Source: Pseudomonas sp. RGM2987 (GTDB lineage Bacteria; Pseudomonadota; Gammaproteobacteria; Pseudomonadales; Pseudomonadaceae). Taken from it: a DNA stretch of 64,000 nucleotides. Numbering within the stretch: the first letter of the stretch is position 1; each line of letters opens with the position of its first letter. The notes beneath the pieces were generated by a model. The model searched no databases, had not been told where the DNA came from, and saw only the letters and a list, made by a program, of their open reading frames with translations. Shown piece by piece: positions 43,940 to 52,080 of the stretch. The DNA lies in contig NZ_JALJDX010000215.1 of the NCBI RefSeq assembly GCF_022952855.1, positions 1-64,000 of the forward strand, read 5' to 3'. Both the position numbers and the translations under genes were made by a program.

Positions 43940-44887
43940 ATGAATCGCAACGATCTACGCCGTCTCGACATGAACCTGCTGGTGATTTTCGAGGCGTTGA
44001 TGTTCGAGAAGAACCTGACCCGCGTCGCCGAAAAGCTGTTCATGGGCCAGCCGGCGGTAAGCGCTGCGTTGGGACGGTTGCGGGATCTGTTCGATGACCC
44101 GCTGCTGATCCGTCACGGTCGCGGCATGGAGCCGACCCCACGGGCCTTGGCCATTCTCAAGGAACTGCAACCGGCCATGGACACCATTTCCGGCGCGGTG
44201 AGCCGGGCCAAGGCGTTCGATCCGTCCACCAGTTGCGACGTGTTTCGCGTCGGCCTGTCCGACGATGCCGAGTTCGGCCTGTTTCCACCGCTGCTGATGC
44301 AACTGCGCGAAGAAGCGCCGGGCATCATCGTGGTGGTGCGCCGGGCCAATTTCTTGCTGATGTCGTCGCTGCTGGCCAGTGGTGAAATCAGCGTCGGCGT
44401 CAGCTACACCACCGACCTGCCGGCCAATGCCAAGCGCAAGAAGCTGCGGGATATCCCTTGCAAGGTCCTGCGCGGCGACAAGCGCCCGGGACCGCTGACC
44501 TTGGACGAATACTGCGAACGGCCCCATGCCATGGTGTCGTTCTCCGGCGATCTGAGCGGCAACATCGACCTGGACCTGGCGCGTATCGGCCGCACCCGCA
44601 AGGTGGTGTTGGCGGTGCCGCAATTCAGTGGCCTGCGGGCCTTGCTGGCCGGCACCGAGCTGATCGCTACCGTGCCTGACTACGCCGCCTGCGCGCTGGT
44701 GGAGGGCTGCGGATTGCGCGCCGAAGATCCGCCGTTCGAAATCAATGCCGCTGAATTGTCGATGGTCTGGAGCGGCGTGCACGACAACGACCCCGCCGAA
44801 CGCTGGCTGCGCTCGCGCATCGCCACGCACATGTCCCAACCGTTGCCGGCGGCCGCTTCGGCGCAGCCGGTCGGAGACCACCGATGA
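43940..44887 (+). CDS. LysR family transcriptional regulator
   Basis: 315 residues from MNRNDLRRLDMNLLVIFEAL. The HTH reads NLTRVAEKLFMGQPAVSAAL (NodD/NahR-like subgroup), and an effector-binding domain follows (DVFRVGLSDDAEFGLFPPLL). It overlaps the next gene by 4 bp, so it leads a five-gene set DoxX-ABM-amidohydrolase-YcaC on the same strand. That it controls those genes is inferred. Confidence 0.9.
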   Translation: MNRNDLRRLDMNLLVIFEALMFEKNLTRVAEKLFMGQPAVSAALGRLRDLFDDPLLIRHGRGMEPTPRALAILKELQPAMDTISGAVSRAKAFDPSTSCDVFRVGLSDDAEFGLFPPLLMQLREEAPGIIVVVRRANFLLMSSLLASGEISVGVSYTTDLPANAKRKKLRDIPCKVLRGDKRPGPLTLDEYCERPHAMVSFSGDLSGNIDLDLARIGRTRKVVLAVPQFSGLRALLAGTELIATVPDYAACALVEGCGLRAEDPPFEINAAELSMVWSGVHDNDPAERWLRSRIATHMSQPLPAAASAQPVGDHR

Positions 44888-45297
44888 ACCTTGCCGATGA
44901 ACGCCCGTTGCAGGACCTGGGCTTGCTGTTCCTGCGCTTGAGCGGCGCGCTGTTCCTGCTCTGGGTCCATGGGTTGCCGAAGCTGTTGCACTACAGCGTC
45001 GAGCTGACCCGGATCGAAGATCCGTTCCATCTCGGTGCTGCACCGACCCTGATCCTGGCGATTTTCGCCGAGGTGCTTTGTCCGTTGCTGATCATGGCTG
45101 GCGTCCTGGTGCGCCTGGCCTGCTTGCCCATCCTGTTTTTGCTGGCCGTCGCCCTGCTGGTGGTTCACCCACAGTGGAGCCTGGAAGAAGGGCAGTTCGG
45201 CTGGCTGCTGCTGATCATCTTTACCAGCGTCTTGATCGCCGGGCCTGGGCGTCTGGCAATCAACGCGCGTTTTGCTGGAGTGCTTCGCTATGTCTGA
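44884..45297 (+). CDS. DoxX family membrane protein
   Basis: 137 residues with four membrane spans: LGLLFLRLSGALFLLWVHGL, LILAIFAEVLCPLLIMAGVL, LPILFLLAVALLVV and WLLLIIFTSVLIAGPG. The pattern GLPKLLHYS after the first span is typical of DoxX. The role of these proteins is poorly known; some act with thiol or sulfur metabolism. It is coupled by overlaps to LysR (4 bp) and to the next gene (8 bp). Confidence 0.85.
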   Translation: MNLADERPLQDLGLLFLRLSGALFLLWVHGLPKLLHYSVELTRIEDPFHLGAAPTLILAIFAEVLCPLLIMAGVLVRLACLPILFLLAVALLVVHPQWSLEEGQFGWLLLIIFTSVLIAGPGRLAINARFAGVLRYV

Positions 45298-45907
45298 ATC
45301 TCAAACCCTCGAAACCACCGCCAAACCCGGTGCCGATGAAATCGTCACCCTGGTGGTCAAGCACCGGGTCAAGGCCGGTCAGGATGCGGCCTACGAGGCC
45401 TGGCTGCGCCGCACCGTGACCGTTGCCGGTGGCTGGCCGGGGCACCTGGGCGTGGATGTGGTCCGGGGCAAGCAGGGCGGGCTGTCGCTGTTCACCTGCG
45501 TGCTGCGTTTCCGCTCCACCGAGGCCATGCAACGCTGGCTGGACTCCCCTGAGCGCCGGCAGTTGATCGACGAAGCCACGCCGTTGCTGGCCGACGGTGA
45601 CCTGACTGAAGTCGGGTCCCACAAGGAGTTCTGGTTCGCCCCGCTGGCCGATGCCTCCACGCCGCCGCCGCGCTGGAAGCAGGCCGTGGTGACGCTGCTG
45701 GTGATCTTGCCGCACACCTTGCTGGTGCCGCTGATCTGGGGGCCGGTCCTGCAACTCAACGCGTTCCTGTCCAACTACGTGGTCGCCACGTTCCTGATCA
45801 CGGTCACCATCGTGCTCTCGGTCTGTTACGTGTGCATGCCGCTGGCGACCCGGTTGTTCGCGCCGTGGCTGGAAGCCTCGAAGGCGCACGAACAGCTGAA
45901 ACCCTAG
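45290..45907 (+). CDS. Antibiotic biosynthesis monooxygenase (ABM)-domain membrane protein
   Basis: 205 residues from MSESQTLETTAKPGADEIVT. An N-terminal ABM ferredoxin-like domain (about 17-110; VTLVVKHRVKAGQDAAYEAW, HLGVDVVRGKQGGLSLFTCV) is followed by two membrane spans (AVVTLLVILPHTLLVPLIWG and VVATFLITVTIVLSVCYVCM). This fusion of a heme-degrading or monooxygenase-like fold with a membrane anchor is found in Proteobacteria, but its reaction is unknown. Confidence 0.82.
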   Translation: MSESQTLETTAKPGADEIVTLVVKHRVKAGQDAAYEAWLRRTVTVAGGWPGHLGVDVVRGKQGGLSLFTCVLRFRSTEAMQRWLDSPERRQLIDEATPLLADGDLTEVGSHKEFWFAPLADASTPPPRWKQAVVTLLVILPHTLLVPLIWGPVLQLNAFLSNYVVATFLITVTIVLSVCYVCMPLATRLFAPWLEASKAHEQLKP

Positions 45908-45918
45908 CGAACCCCGTT

Positions 45919-46029
45919 GTGGCGAGGGAGCTTGCCGTGGCGAGGGAGCTTGCTCCCGCTGGGTGGCGCAGCCGCCCCAAAAAGCTCAGGGCCGCTTCGC
46001 GCCCCAGCGGGAGCAAGCTCCCTCGCCAC
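45919..46029. repeat. Paired intergenic repeat, GTGGCGAGGGAGCTTGCTCC type
   Basis: Inverted pair between the ABM and amidohydrolase genes. The left arm is partly doubled (GTGGCGAGGGAGCTTGCC then again GTGGCGAGGG), a local tandem duplication. Confidence 0.85.
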
Positions 46030-46083
46030 GAACCGAATTTATTTTCTGATGTGCTTGCACATCCATTGCTGAAGGAAAATCCG

Positions 46084-47922
46084 ATGAACGCCGATCTGAT
46101 TCTGTTCAATGGCCAGTTCCACACCGTAGACCGTGAAAACCCCCGTGCCAGCGCCGTCGCCATCAGCCAGGGCAAGTTCGTTGCGGTGGGCACCGACGCC
46201 GAGGCCATGGCCTTGCGTGGCAGTGGTACCCAGGTCATCGACCTCAAGGGCCGCACGGTTATCCCCGGGCTCAACGACTCGCACCTGCACCTGATCCGCG
46301 GTGGCTTGAACTACAACCTGGAACTGCGTTGGGAAGGCGTGCCGTCCCTGGCCGATGCCTTGCGCATGCTCAAGGACCAAGCCGACCGCACGCCTACGCC
46401 TCAATGGGTGCGCGTGGTGGGCGGCTGGAACGAATTCCAGTTCGCCGAAAAACGCATGCCGACCCTGGAGGAACTCAACCAGGCCGCGCCCGATACCCCG
46501 GTGTTCGTGTTGCACCTGTATGACCGCGCCTTGCTCAACCGCGCCGCGCTGCGCGTGGCCGGTTACACCCGTGACACGCCGAACCCGCCGGGTGGCGAGA
46601 TCGTGCGCGACAGCAAGGGCGAGCCGACCGGCATGCTGGTGGCGCGGCCTAACGCAATGATCCTGTATTCGACCCTCGCCAAAGGGCCGAAGCTGCCGCT
46701 GGAATATCAGGTCAACTCCACCCGCCAGTTCATGCGTGAACTCAATCGCCTGGGCCTGACCAGCGCCATCGACGCCGGCGGCGGCTTCCAGAACTACCCG
46801 GACGATTACGCGGTGATCGAGCAGTTGGCTCGCGAACAGCAGTTGACGGTGCGCATCGCCTACAACCTGTTCACCCAGAAGCCCAAGGAAGAACTCAGCG
46901 ACTTCAAGAACTGGACCGGCAGCGTCAAGCTGCACCAGGGCGACGACTTCCTGCGGCACAACGGCGCCGGCGAGATGCTGGTGTTCTCGGCAGCGGATTT
47001 CGAGGACTTCCTGGAGCCGCGTCCGGACCTGCCGCCAGGCATGGAGCAGGATCTGGAACCGGTGGTGCGCCACCTGGTCGAGCAGCGCTGGCCGTTCCGC
47101 CTGCACGCCACCTATGACGAATCCATCAGCCGCATGCTCGATGTGTTCGAGAAGGTCAACCGCGACATCCCGTTCAACGGCCTGCCGTGGTTTTTCGACC
47201 ATGCCGAGACCATCACGCCGAAGAACATCGAGCGGGTCCGGGCCCTGGGCGGCGGCATCGCGATCCAGGACCGCATGGCGTTCCAGGGTGAGTACTTCGT
47301 CGACCGCTACGGCGCCAAGGCCGCCGAAGCCACGCCGCCGATCAAGCGCATGCTCGCCGAAGGCGTGCCGGTGGGCGCCGGCACCGACGCCACCCGGGTG
47401 TCGAGCTACAACCCGTGGACCTCGCTGTACTGGATGGTCAGCGGGCGCACCGTCGGCGGCCTGTCGCTGCACGAAGAAGGCCTGCCGCGCCTGACCGCAC
47501 TGGAGCTGTTTACCCATGGCAGCGCCTGGTTCTCCTCGGAGCAGGGCAAGAAAGGCCAGATCAAGGTCGGCCAACTGGCGGACCTGGCGGCCCTGAGCGC
47601 GGATTTCTTCAGCGTCGAGGAAGAAGCCATCAAGTGGATCGAGTCCGTGCTGACCGTGGTCGACGGCAAGGTGGTGTACGCCGCCGGTGACTTCGAAAAA
47701 CTCGGCCCGGCCAGCGTCCCGGTGCTGCCGGACTGGTCGCCGGTGGTCAAGGTCCCAGGCCACTGGCGCCCGAACTCGCCGTTGCAGGCTCAGGTTCACC
47801 AGTGCAGCGGCCCGTGCACCGTGCATTCCCACAGCCATGAACGCGCGCGCCTGTCGAACGTGCCGGTCAGTGATTTCCAAGGCTTCTGGGGCGCGTTCGG
47901 CTGTTCGTGCTTTGCGTTCTGA
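46084..47922 (+). CDS. YtcJ-like amidohydrolase with Cys/His-rich tail
   Basis: 612 residues from MNADLILFNGQFHTVDRENP. The metal motif GLNDSHLHLIRGG (near 63-75), His in RLHATYDESISRML, His in FFDHAETITP and Asp in VGAGTDATRVSSYNPW are the amidohydrolase ligands. The last 50 residues (CSGPCTVHSHSHERARL ... CSCFAF) are an unusual extension with four Cys and several His that could bind a metal. It probably acts in the cytoplasm, as no signal peptide is seen. Substrate unknown; such enzymes hydrolyse amides, imides or formyl groups. Confidence 0.87.
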   Translation: MNADLILFNGQFHTVDRENPRASAVAISQGKFVAVGTDAEAMALRGSGTQVIDLKGRTVIPGLNDSHLHLIRGGLNYNLELRWEGVPSLADALRMLKDQADRTPTPQWVRVVGGWNEFQFAEKRMPTLEELNQAAPDTPVFVLHLYDRALLNRAALRVAGYTRDTPNPPGGEIVRDSKGEPTGMLVARPNAMILYSTLAKGPKLPLEYQVNSTRQFMRELNRLGLTSAIDAGGGFQNYPDDYAVIEQLAREQQLTVRIAYNLFTQKPKEELSDFKNWTGSVKLHQGDDFLRHNGAGEMLVFSAADFEDFLEPRPDLPPGMEQDLEPVVRHLVEQRWPFRLHATYDESISRMLDVFEKVNRDIPFNGLPWFFDHAETITPKNIERVRALGGGIAIQDRMAFQGEYFVDRYGAKAAEATPPIKRMLAEGVPVGAGTDATRVSSYNPWTSLYWMVSGRTVGGLSLHEEGLPRLTALELFTHGSAWFSSEQGKKGQIKVGQLADLAALSADFFSVEEEAIKWIESVLTVVDGKVVYAAGDFEKLGPASVPVLPDWSPVVKVPGHWRPNSPLQAQVHQCSGPCTVHSHSHERARLSNVPVSDFQGFWGAFGCSCFAF

Positions 47923-47941
47923 CTGAATGATCCATTTCCCC

Positions 47942-48031
47942 TGTGGGAGCGGGCTTGCTCGCGAAGACGTTGGCGCATCCGACAACTTCGTAATCTGACA
48001 CACCGCTCTCGCGAGCAAGCCCGCTCCCACA
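47942..48031. repeat. Paired REP-like repeat (BIME)
   Basis: TGTGGGAGCGGGCTTGCTCG and inverted partner between the amidohydrolase and YcaC-like genes. Confidence 0.9.
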
Positions 48032-48065
48032 AGGTTTCGTAACATCCATCCAAAGGAGTCATCCC

Positions 48066-48695
48066 ATGAGCAACGTTCCTACCTACAACCGTCTGAACAA
48101 AGATGACGCGGTCGTCCTGCTGGTCGATCACCAGACCGGCCTGATTTCCCTGGTCCAGGATTTCTCGCCGAACGAGTTCAAGAACAACGTGCTGGCCCTG
48201 GCTGACCTGGCGAAGTTCTTCGAACTGCCGACCATCCTGACCACCAGCTTCGAAAAAGGCCCTAACGGCCCGATCGTACCGGAGCTCAAGGAAATGTTCC
48301 CGGACGCGCCGTACATCCCGCGTCCAGGCCAGATCAATGCCTGGGACAACGAAGACTTCGTCAAGGCGATCAAGGCCACCGGCCGCAAGCAACTGATCAT
48401 CGCTGGCGTAGTAACCGATGTCTGCGTGGCATTCCCGACCCTGTCGGCCCTGGCGGAAGGTTTCGATGTGTTCGTCGTCACCGACGCTTCGGGCACCTTC
48501 AACGAAACCGTGCAGCAAGCTGCCTGGGTGCGCATGACCGCTGCCGGCGCGCAGATGATGAACTGGTTCTCGGTGGCCTGTGAGCTGCACCGTGACTGGC
48601 GCAACGACATCGAAGGCCTGGGCAACCTGCTGTCCCAGCGCATTCCGAACTACCGCAACCTGATGAACAGCTACTCGGCGTTGACTGCCAAGTAA
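48066..48695 (+). CDS. ycaC: YcaC-like cysteine hydrolase (isochorismatase fold)
   Basis: 209 residues. The catalytic Asp is in AVVLLVDHQTGL (near 20), Lys in TTSFEKGPNG (near 80) and Cys in IIAGVVTDVCVAFPTLSALA (near 120), the YcaC triad with the preceding cis-peptide valine pair. YcaC from P. aeruginosa forms an octamer; its substrate is unknown. AAAGGAG precedes the start, and a terminator follows, closing the gene set that begins with LysR at 43940. Confidence 0.9.
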   Translation: MSNVPTYNRLNKDDAVVLLVDHQTGLISLVQDFSPNEFKNNVLALADLAKFFELPTILTTSFEKGPNGPIVPELKEMFPDAPYIPRPGQINAWDNEDFVKAIKATGRKQLIIAGVVTDVCVAFPTLSALAEGFDVFVVTDASGTFNETVQQAAWVRMTAAGAQMMNWFSVACELHRDWRNDIEGLGNLLSQRIPNYRNLMNSYSALTAK

Positions 48696-48718
48696 GCTGA
48701 GCTCACTGGCTAAACGGG

Positions 48719-48745
48719 TGCCCGCCATCGTGCGGGCATCTTTTT
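48719..48745 (+). terminator. Rho-independent terminator after the YcaC-like gene
   Basis: TGCCCGC-catcgt-GCGGGCA followed by TCTTTTT, 24 bp after the stop codon. Confidence 0.85.
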
Positions 48746-48760
48746 GCCTGGCGAAAACCT

Positions 48761-48892
48761 GTGGCGAGGGGATTTATCCCCGCTGGGCTGCGGAGCAGCC
48801 CCAAAGTTGATCGCCTGGTGTGTCAGACTGTTTATCTGAGTCAGTTATCAGGTCTGCTGCGCAGCCCAGCGGGGATAAATCCCCTCGCCACA
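48761..48892. repeat. Paired intergenic repeat, GTGGCGAGGGGATTTATCCC variant
   Basis: Inverted pair with arms GTGGCGAGGGGATTTATCCC, related to the GAGGGAGCTTGC type but with a changed stem. It lies between a terminator and the next LysR gene. Confidence 0.85.
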
Positions 48893-48952
48893 GGGTTGAG
48901 TTCAACCTGAACACCTTTATAAAGTTCTTGATTATTCACCCGCGGATCCCCA

Positions 48953-49831
48953 ATGAACCCCTTCGAAGAAATGCGCATCTTTGCCCAGGTCATGGAGTCG
49001 GGCAGTTTCACCGCTGCGGCGGACAAGCTGGGGCTGTCCAAGCAGTTTGTCAGTCGCAGGCTCATGGAGCTGGAGCAGCGCTTGGGTGTGCGTCTGCTCA
49101 ACCGCTCGACGCGGCGCCTGGATGTCACGCCCCTGGGCCAGCGCTATTACGAGTCGGCGCAGCGCCTGCTGGGTGAGTTGGAACAGGTGGAGCAGGGCAT
49201 CAGCGGCCAGACCAGCGAGCCCCGTGGCACGATCCGCCTCAGCGCGCCGCTGTCGTTTGCGGTGTCGCACTTGGGCAGCTTGCTGCCGCTGTTTCTGCAG
49301 CGCCATCCAGGCGTCAGCGTCGAAGCCGACCTGAGTGACCGTCCGGTGGACTTGCTGGGGGAGGGCTATGACCTGGCGCTGCGCATCGGTGTGCTGGAGG
49401 ACTCGACCCTGATCGCCCGGCGCATCGCCACCATCGAACGGGTGTACTGCGCCAGCCCGGCCTACCTGGCGCAACGCGGCGCCCCGACACGGCCCGAAGA
49501 CCTGCGTGAGCATGATTGCCTGCCCTACGGCCACAGCCGTCAGGTCCAGTGGCGTTTCGGCGGCGTCGGCAAGTCGTTGACCCTGGAAGTCACGGGACGG
49601 ATGCGCGCCAACAACGGCGATGTCCTCAGGGATGCGGCAATCGCCGGCATGGGCGTGACCTATCTGCCGACGTTCATTCTCGGCGATGCGCTGAAGGACG
49701 GTCGGTTGATCCAGGTGCTGGCGGGTTTCGAGCCCGAGCCGCTGACGTTGTCGGCGGTGTACCCGCAACATCGGCAAGGCTCACGGCCGGTGCAGGCGCT
49801 GGTGGAATTCTTGCGCGAGCAGATGCAATAA
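48953..49831 (+). CDS. LysR family transcriptional regulator
   Basis: 292 residues. The HTH reads SFTAAADKLGLSKQFVSRRL (residues 18-37), followed by LEQRLGVRLLNRSTRRLDVT. The effector domain contains RLSAPLSFAVSHLGSLLPLF and GYDLALRIGVLEDSTLIARR, as in the AaeR/DsdC-like branch that often regulates oxidoreductases or efflux. No divergent gene is close, so its target is unknown. Confidence 0.9.
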   Translation: MNPFEEMRIFAQVMESGSFTAAADKLGLSKQFVSRRLMELEQRLGVRLLNRSTRRLDVTPLGQRYYESAQRLLGELEQVEQGISGQTSEPRGTIRLSAPLSFAVSHLGSLLPLFLQRHPGVSVEADLSDRPVDLLGEGYDLALRIGVLEDSTLIARRIATIERVYCASPAYLAQRGAPTRPEDLREHDCLPYGHSRQVQWRFGGVGKSLTLEVTGRMRANNGDVLRDAAIAGMGVTYLPTFILGDALKDGRLIQVLAGFEPEPLTLSAVYPQHRQGSRPVQALVEFLREQMQ

Positions 49832-49891
49832 AGCGCCGAAACGCGTCCAACCGTCATGGGACGGCTGGAGCGTTCACGGCGCTTGAGCGGA

Positions 49892-50368
49892 TCAGGCGGC
49901 GATATTGGCGCTGCTCAATTCTTTCTTGTACTGCGCTTTCATGGCTTCCATCTGTTCACCCAGGGCATCGAGCTTGGCCTTGCCCAGCAGCTTTTTCGCT
50001 TCGGGGAACATTTCCTTCTCTTCTTCCTCGATGTGGTGCTCCAGCAGTTCCTTGACCACTTTCACCCGACCGGCGAACTCAGGTTGGGTCGGGTCGGTGG
50101 TTTTCAGGTCCGGCAGCACCAGGGAATCGACGGTGCGATGCTCTTCCTTGGCCTCGTAGTACATTTCGGCCTGTTCCTTGCCACCGGCTTCCTTGAAGGC
50201 CGGGTACAGAATCTCTTCTTCCAGGCGGGTATGGATAGAGACTTCCATTTCGAGTTTAGCCAACAGGTCAGTGCGTTTCTTCACTGCGCGGTCGGTGGAT
50301 TCGCTCAGTTGAGTCAGAATGGCTTTGACGCGTTCGTGGTCGGCTTTCAACAGGTCGATGGCGTTCAT
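49892..50368 (-). CDS. Hemerythrin-domain protein
   Basis: 158 residues. The start at 50368 (MNAIDLLKADHERVKAILTQ) follows an AGGAG box and is preferred over an ATG seven codons upstream. Di-iron ligands are visible as DHERV, IHTRLEEEILYP, EEHRTVDSLV and HHIEEEEKEMFPEA. Such small proteins bind O2 or NO or sense oxidative stress in the cytoplasm. It is convergent with the LysR gene. Confidence 0.92.
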   Translation of the reverse strand: MNAIDLLKADHERVKAILTQLSESTDRAVKKRTDLLAKLEMEVSIHTRLEEEILYPAFKEAGGKEQAEMYYEAKEEHRTVDSLVLPDLKTTDPTQPEFAGRVKVVKELLEHHIEEEEKEMFPEAKKLLGKAKLDALGEQMEAMKAQYKKELSSANIAA

Positions 50369-50575
50369 TAGTAGCTCCTGGCAATTCACGGATGCGGGCC
50401 GGCTTCAAGCGCCGACGCCACGTAACAGGTAAATTGCATGAGCCATGCCAGCTGTGATGGTTTTTAAATTCGTTTAAAAACAGTGTGTTGCGATTGTCGC
50501 TATTTTTGCCATCGTGCAGGCTGCATGAAGCGGGGCCAAAGTGCCTTGCACTTTGCGTTGCCCTGACCGAAGCCC

Positions 50576-50665
50576 TGTGGGAGCGAGCCTGCTCGCGATA
50601 GCGATTGTGCAGCCAATGATGATGTCGGCTGGTCTGGCCTCATCGCGAGCAGGCTCGCTCCCACA
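50576..50665. repeat. Paired REP-like repeat (BIME)
   Basis: TGTGGGAGCGAGCCTGCTCG and its perfect inverted partner, directly after the FAD oxidoreductase stop codon. It could act as a transcript-end structure. Confidence 0.9.
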
Positions 50666-50678
50666 GCGAATTCGCAGC

Positions 50679-51785
50679 TCAGTTGTCGAGCAACTGCCGA
50701 ACCCGTCCGGCAATCGCCAGGCAGGACGTCAACCCCGGCGATTCGATGCCGAACAGGTTGATCAGCCCAGGCACCTGATGTTCGGCGGCGCTGCTGATCA
50801 GAAAGTCATGGGCAGGTTCGCCGGGTGCCGAAATCTTAGGCCGGATACCGCTGTAGTCGGCGTGCAGGCTCCGGTCCGGCAGGCCCGGCCAGTATGTGCG
50901 AATCGCCGGGTAAAACGCTTCGGCCCGGGTCGGGTCGACACGGTAGTCCTGCTTCTCGACCCATTCGACGTCAGGCCCGAAACGCGCCTGGCCCGCCAGG
51001 TCCAGGGTCATGTGGATGCCCAGGCCGGCGGCTTCTGGAGCGGGATAGACCAGATGCCGGAACGGCGCCCGCCCGCTGAGGCTGAAGTAGCTGCCCTTGC
51101 ACAAATAATCGTCCGGCACTGACTGCGGCGACAGGCCTTCGATGCAGCGGGCGAGGGCAGGGGCCTGCAGGCCGGTGGCATTGATCAGTCGCCGACAAGA
51201 CAAGCCCATCTGCGCCGTGCCGCCCAGCTCTAGCCTAAAGCCATCTGTGGTGACGCATGCACTCAACAGCGGCGTATGGAATGCCACCGTCGCGCCAGCG
51301 GCCTCGGCATCGCCCTGCAAGGCCAACATCAGGGCATGGGAATCGACAATCCCGGTCGACGGCGAATACAACGCCGCGACGCACGCCAGCTCCGGCTCCA
51401 GCGCTTGCGCCTGCTGTCGGTCGAGCAGACGCAGGTCCTCCACGCCATTGGCCAAACCACGCTCCAACAGAGCCTCGATCCCAGCCACCTGGGTCTCATC
51501 CGTGGCAACGATCAGCTTGCCGAGCCGGCGGGTGCTAACGCCATGACTTTCGCAGTAAGCGTATAGCTGGTGCCGGCCTTCGACACACAACTGCGCCTTG
51601 AGACTGCCCTGCGGGTAATAGATGCCGGCATGAATGACTTCGGAATTGCGCGAACTGATGACAGTGCCGATGGCACTGGCAGCTTCGATCAACAGCACTT
51701 CGTGACCGGCCAGGGCCATTTCCCGGGCCACGGCAAGACCAATGATGCCCGCGCCGGCTATTACACATTCGATGTCGACGCTCAA
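50679..51785 (-). CDS. FAD-dependent oxidoreductase (LhgO/DAO family)
   Basis: 368 residues. The FAD dinucleotide motif VIAGAGIIGLAVAREMALAG starts near residue 8, SSRNSEVIHAGIYYPQGSLKA is the family motif shared with L-2-hydroxyglutarate oxidase LhgO, and GPDVEWVEKQDY with GPTA-like IRTYWPGLPD lies near the C-terminus. It probably oxidises a hydroxy acid and passes electrons to the chain. It is shorter than E. coli LhgO (about 420) and lacks its C-terminal tail, so the substrate may differ. Confidence 0.87.
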   Translation of the reverse strand: MSVDIECVIAGAGIIGLAVAREMALAGHEVLLIEAASAIGTVISSRNSEVIHAGIYYPQGSLKAQLCVEGRHQLYAYCESHGVSTRRLGKLIVATDETQVAGIEALLERGLANGVEDLRLLDRQQAQALEPELACVAALYSPSTGIVDSHALMLALQGDAEAAGATVAFHTPLLSACVTTDGFRLELGGTAQMGLSCRRLINATGLQAPALARCIEGLSPQSVPDDYLCKGSYFSLSGRAPFRHLVYPAPEAAGLGIHMTLDLAGQARFGPDVEWVEKQDYRVDPTRAEAFYPAIRTYWPGLPDRSLHADYSGIRPKISAPGEPAHDFLISSAAEHQVPGLINLFGIESPGLTSCLAIAGRVRQLLDN

Positions 51786-51869
51786 TCTTGTTGCTCCTTC
51801 ACGAGTGGTCCCTTGGCCGCTTCATGGTAGCTGCACCTGGAAAGTGAGCGTCACCCAGCCTGCAAGACC

Positions 51870-51989
51870 GTGGCGAGGGAGCTTGCTCCCGCTCGACTGC
51901 GCAGCAGTCGCAAAACCACGCAATGGGGCTGCCTGTAGAAATCGATGGGTCTGCTTCGCAGACCAGCGGGAGCAAGCTCCCTCGCCACA
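51870..51989. repeat. Paired intergenic repeat, GTGGCGAGGGAGCTTGCTCC type
   Basis: Inverted pair between the FAD oxidoreductase gene and the end of the nuo operon. Confidence 0.85.
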
Positions 51990-52023
51990 AAGGTTCCGGT
52001 TACCTCCCGGTAAACACAAGCAT

Positions 52024-52058
52024 AAAAAAAGCCCGTATCTCACGATACGGGCTTTTTC
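52024..52058 (-). terminator. Rho-independent terminator of the nuo operon
   Basis: AGCCCGTATC-tcac-GATACGGGCT with seven A on the left, which is a U-tract for the leftward nuo transcript, and five T on the right. It starts 23 bp after the nuoN stop. Confidence 0.9.
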
Positions 52059-52080
52059 ATGGGCTACAGCGATCTGACGA

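Noticed and set aside
46039..48045. Frame of 668 codons opposite the amidohydrolase
   Set aside because: It is antisense to a gene with intact metal-binding motifs, and it starts inside a REP-like repeat.
32704..51989. Regularly placed repeats that might be a CRISPR array
   Set aside because: The repeats are inverted pairs separated by whole genes, not direct repeats with uniform spacers. They are REP-type elements.
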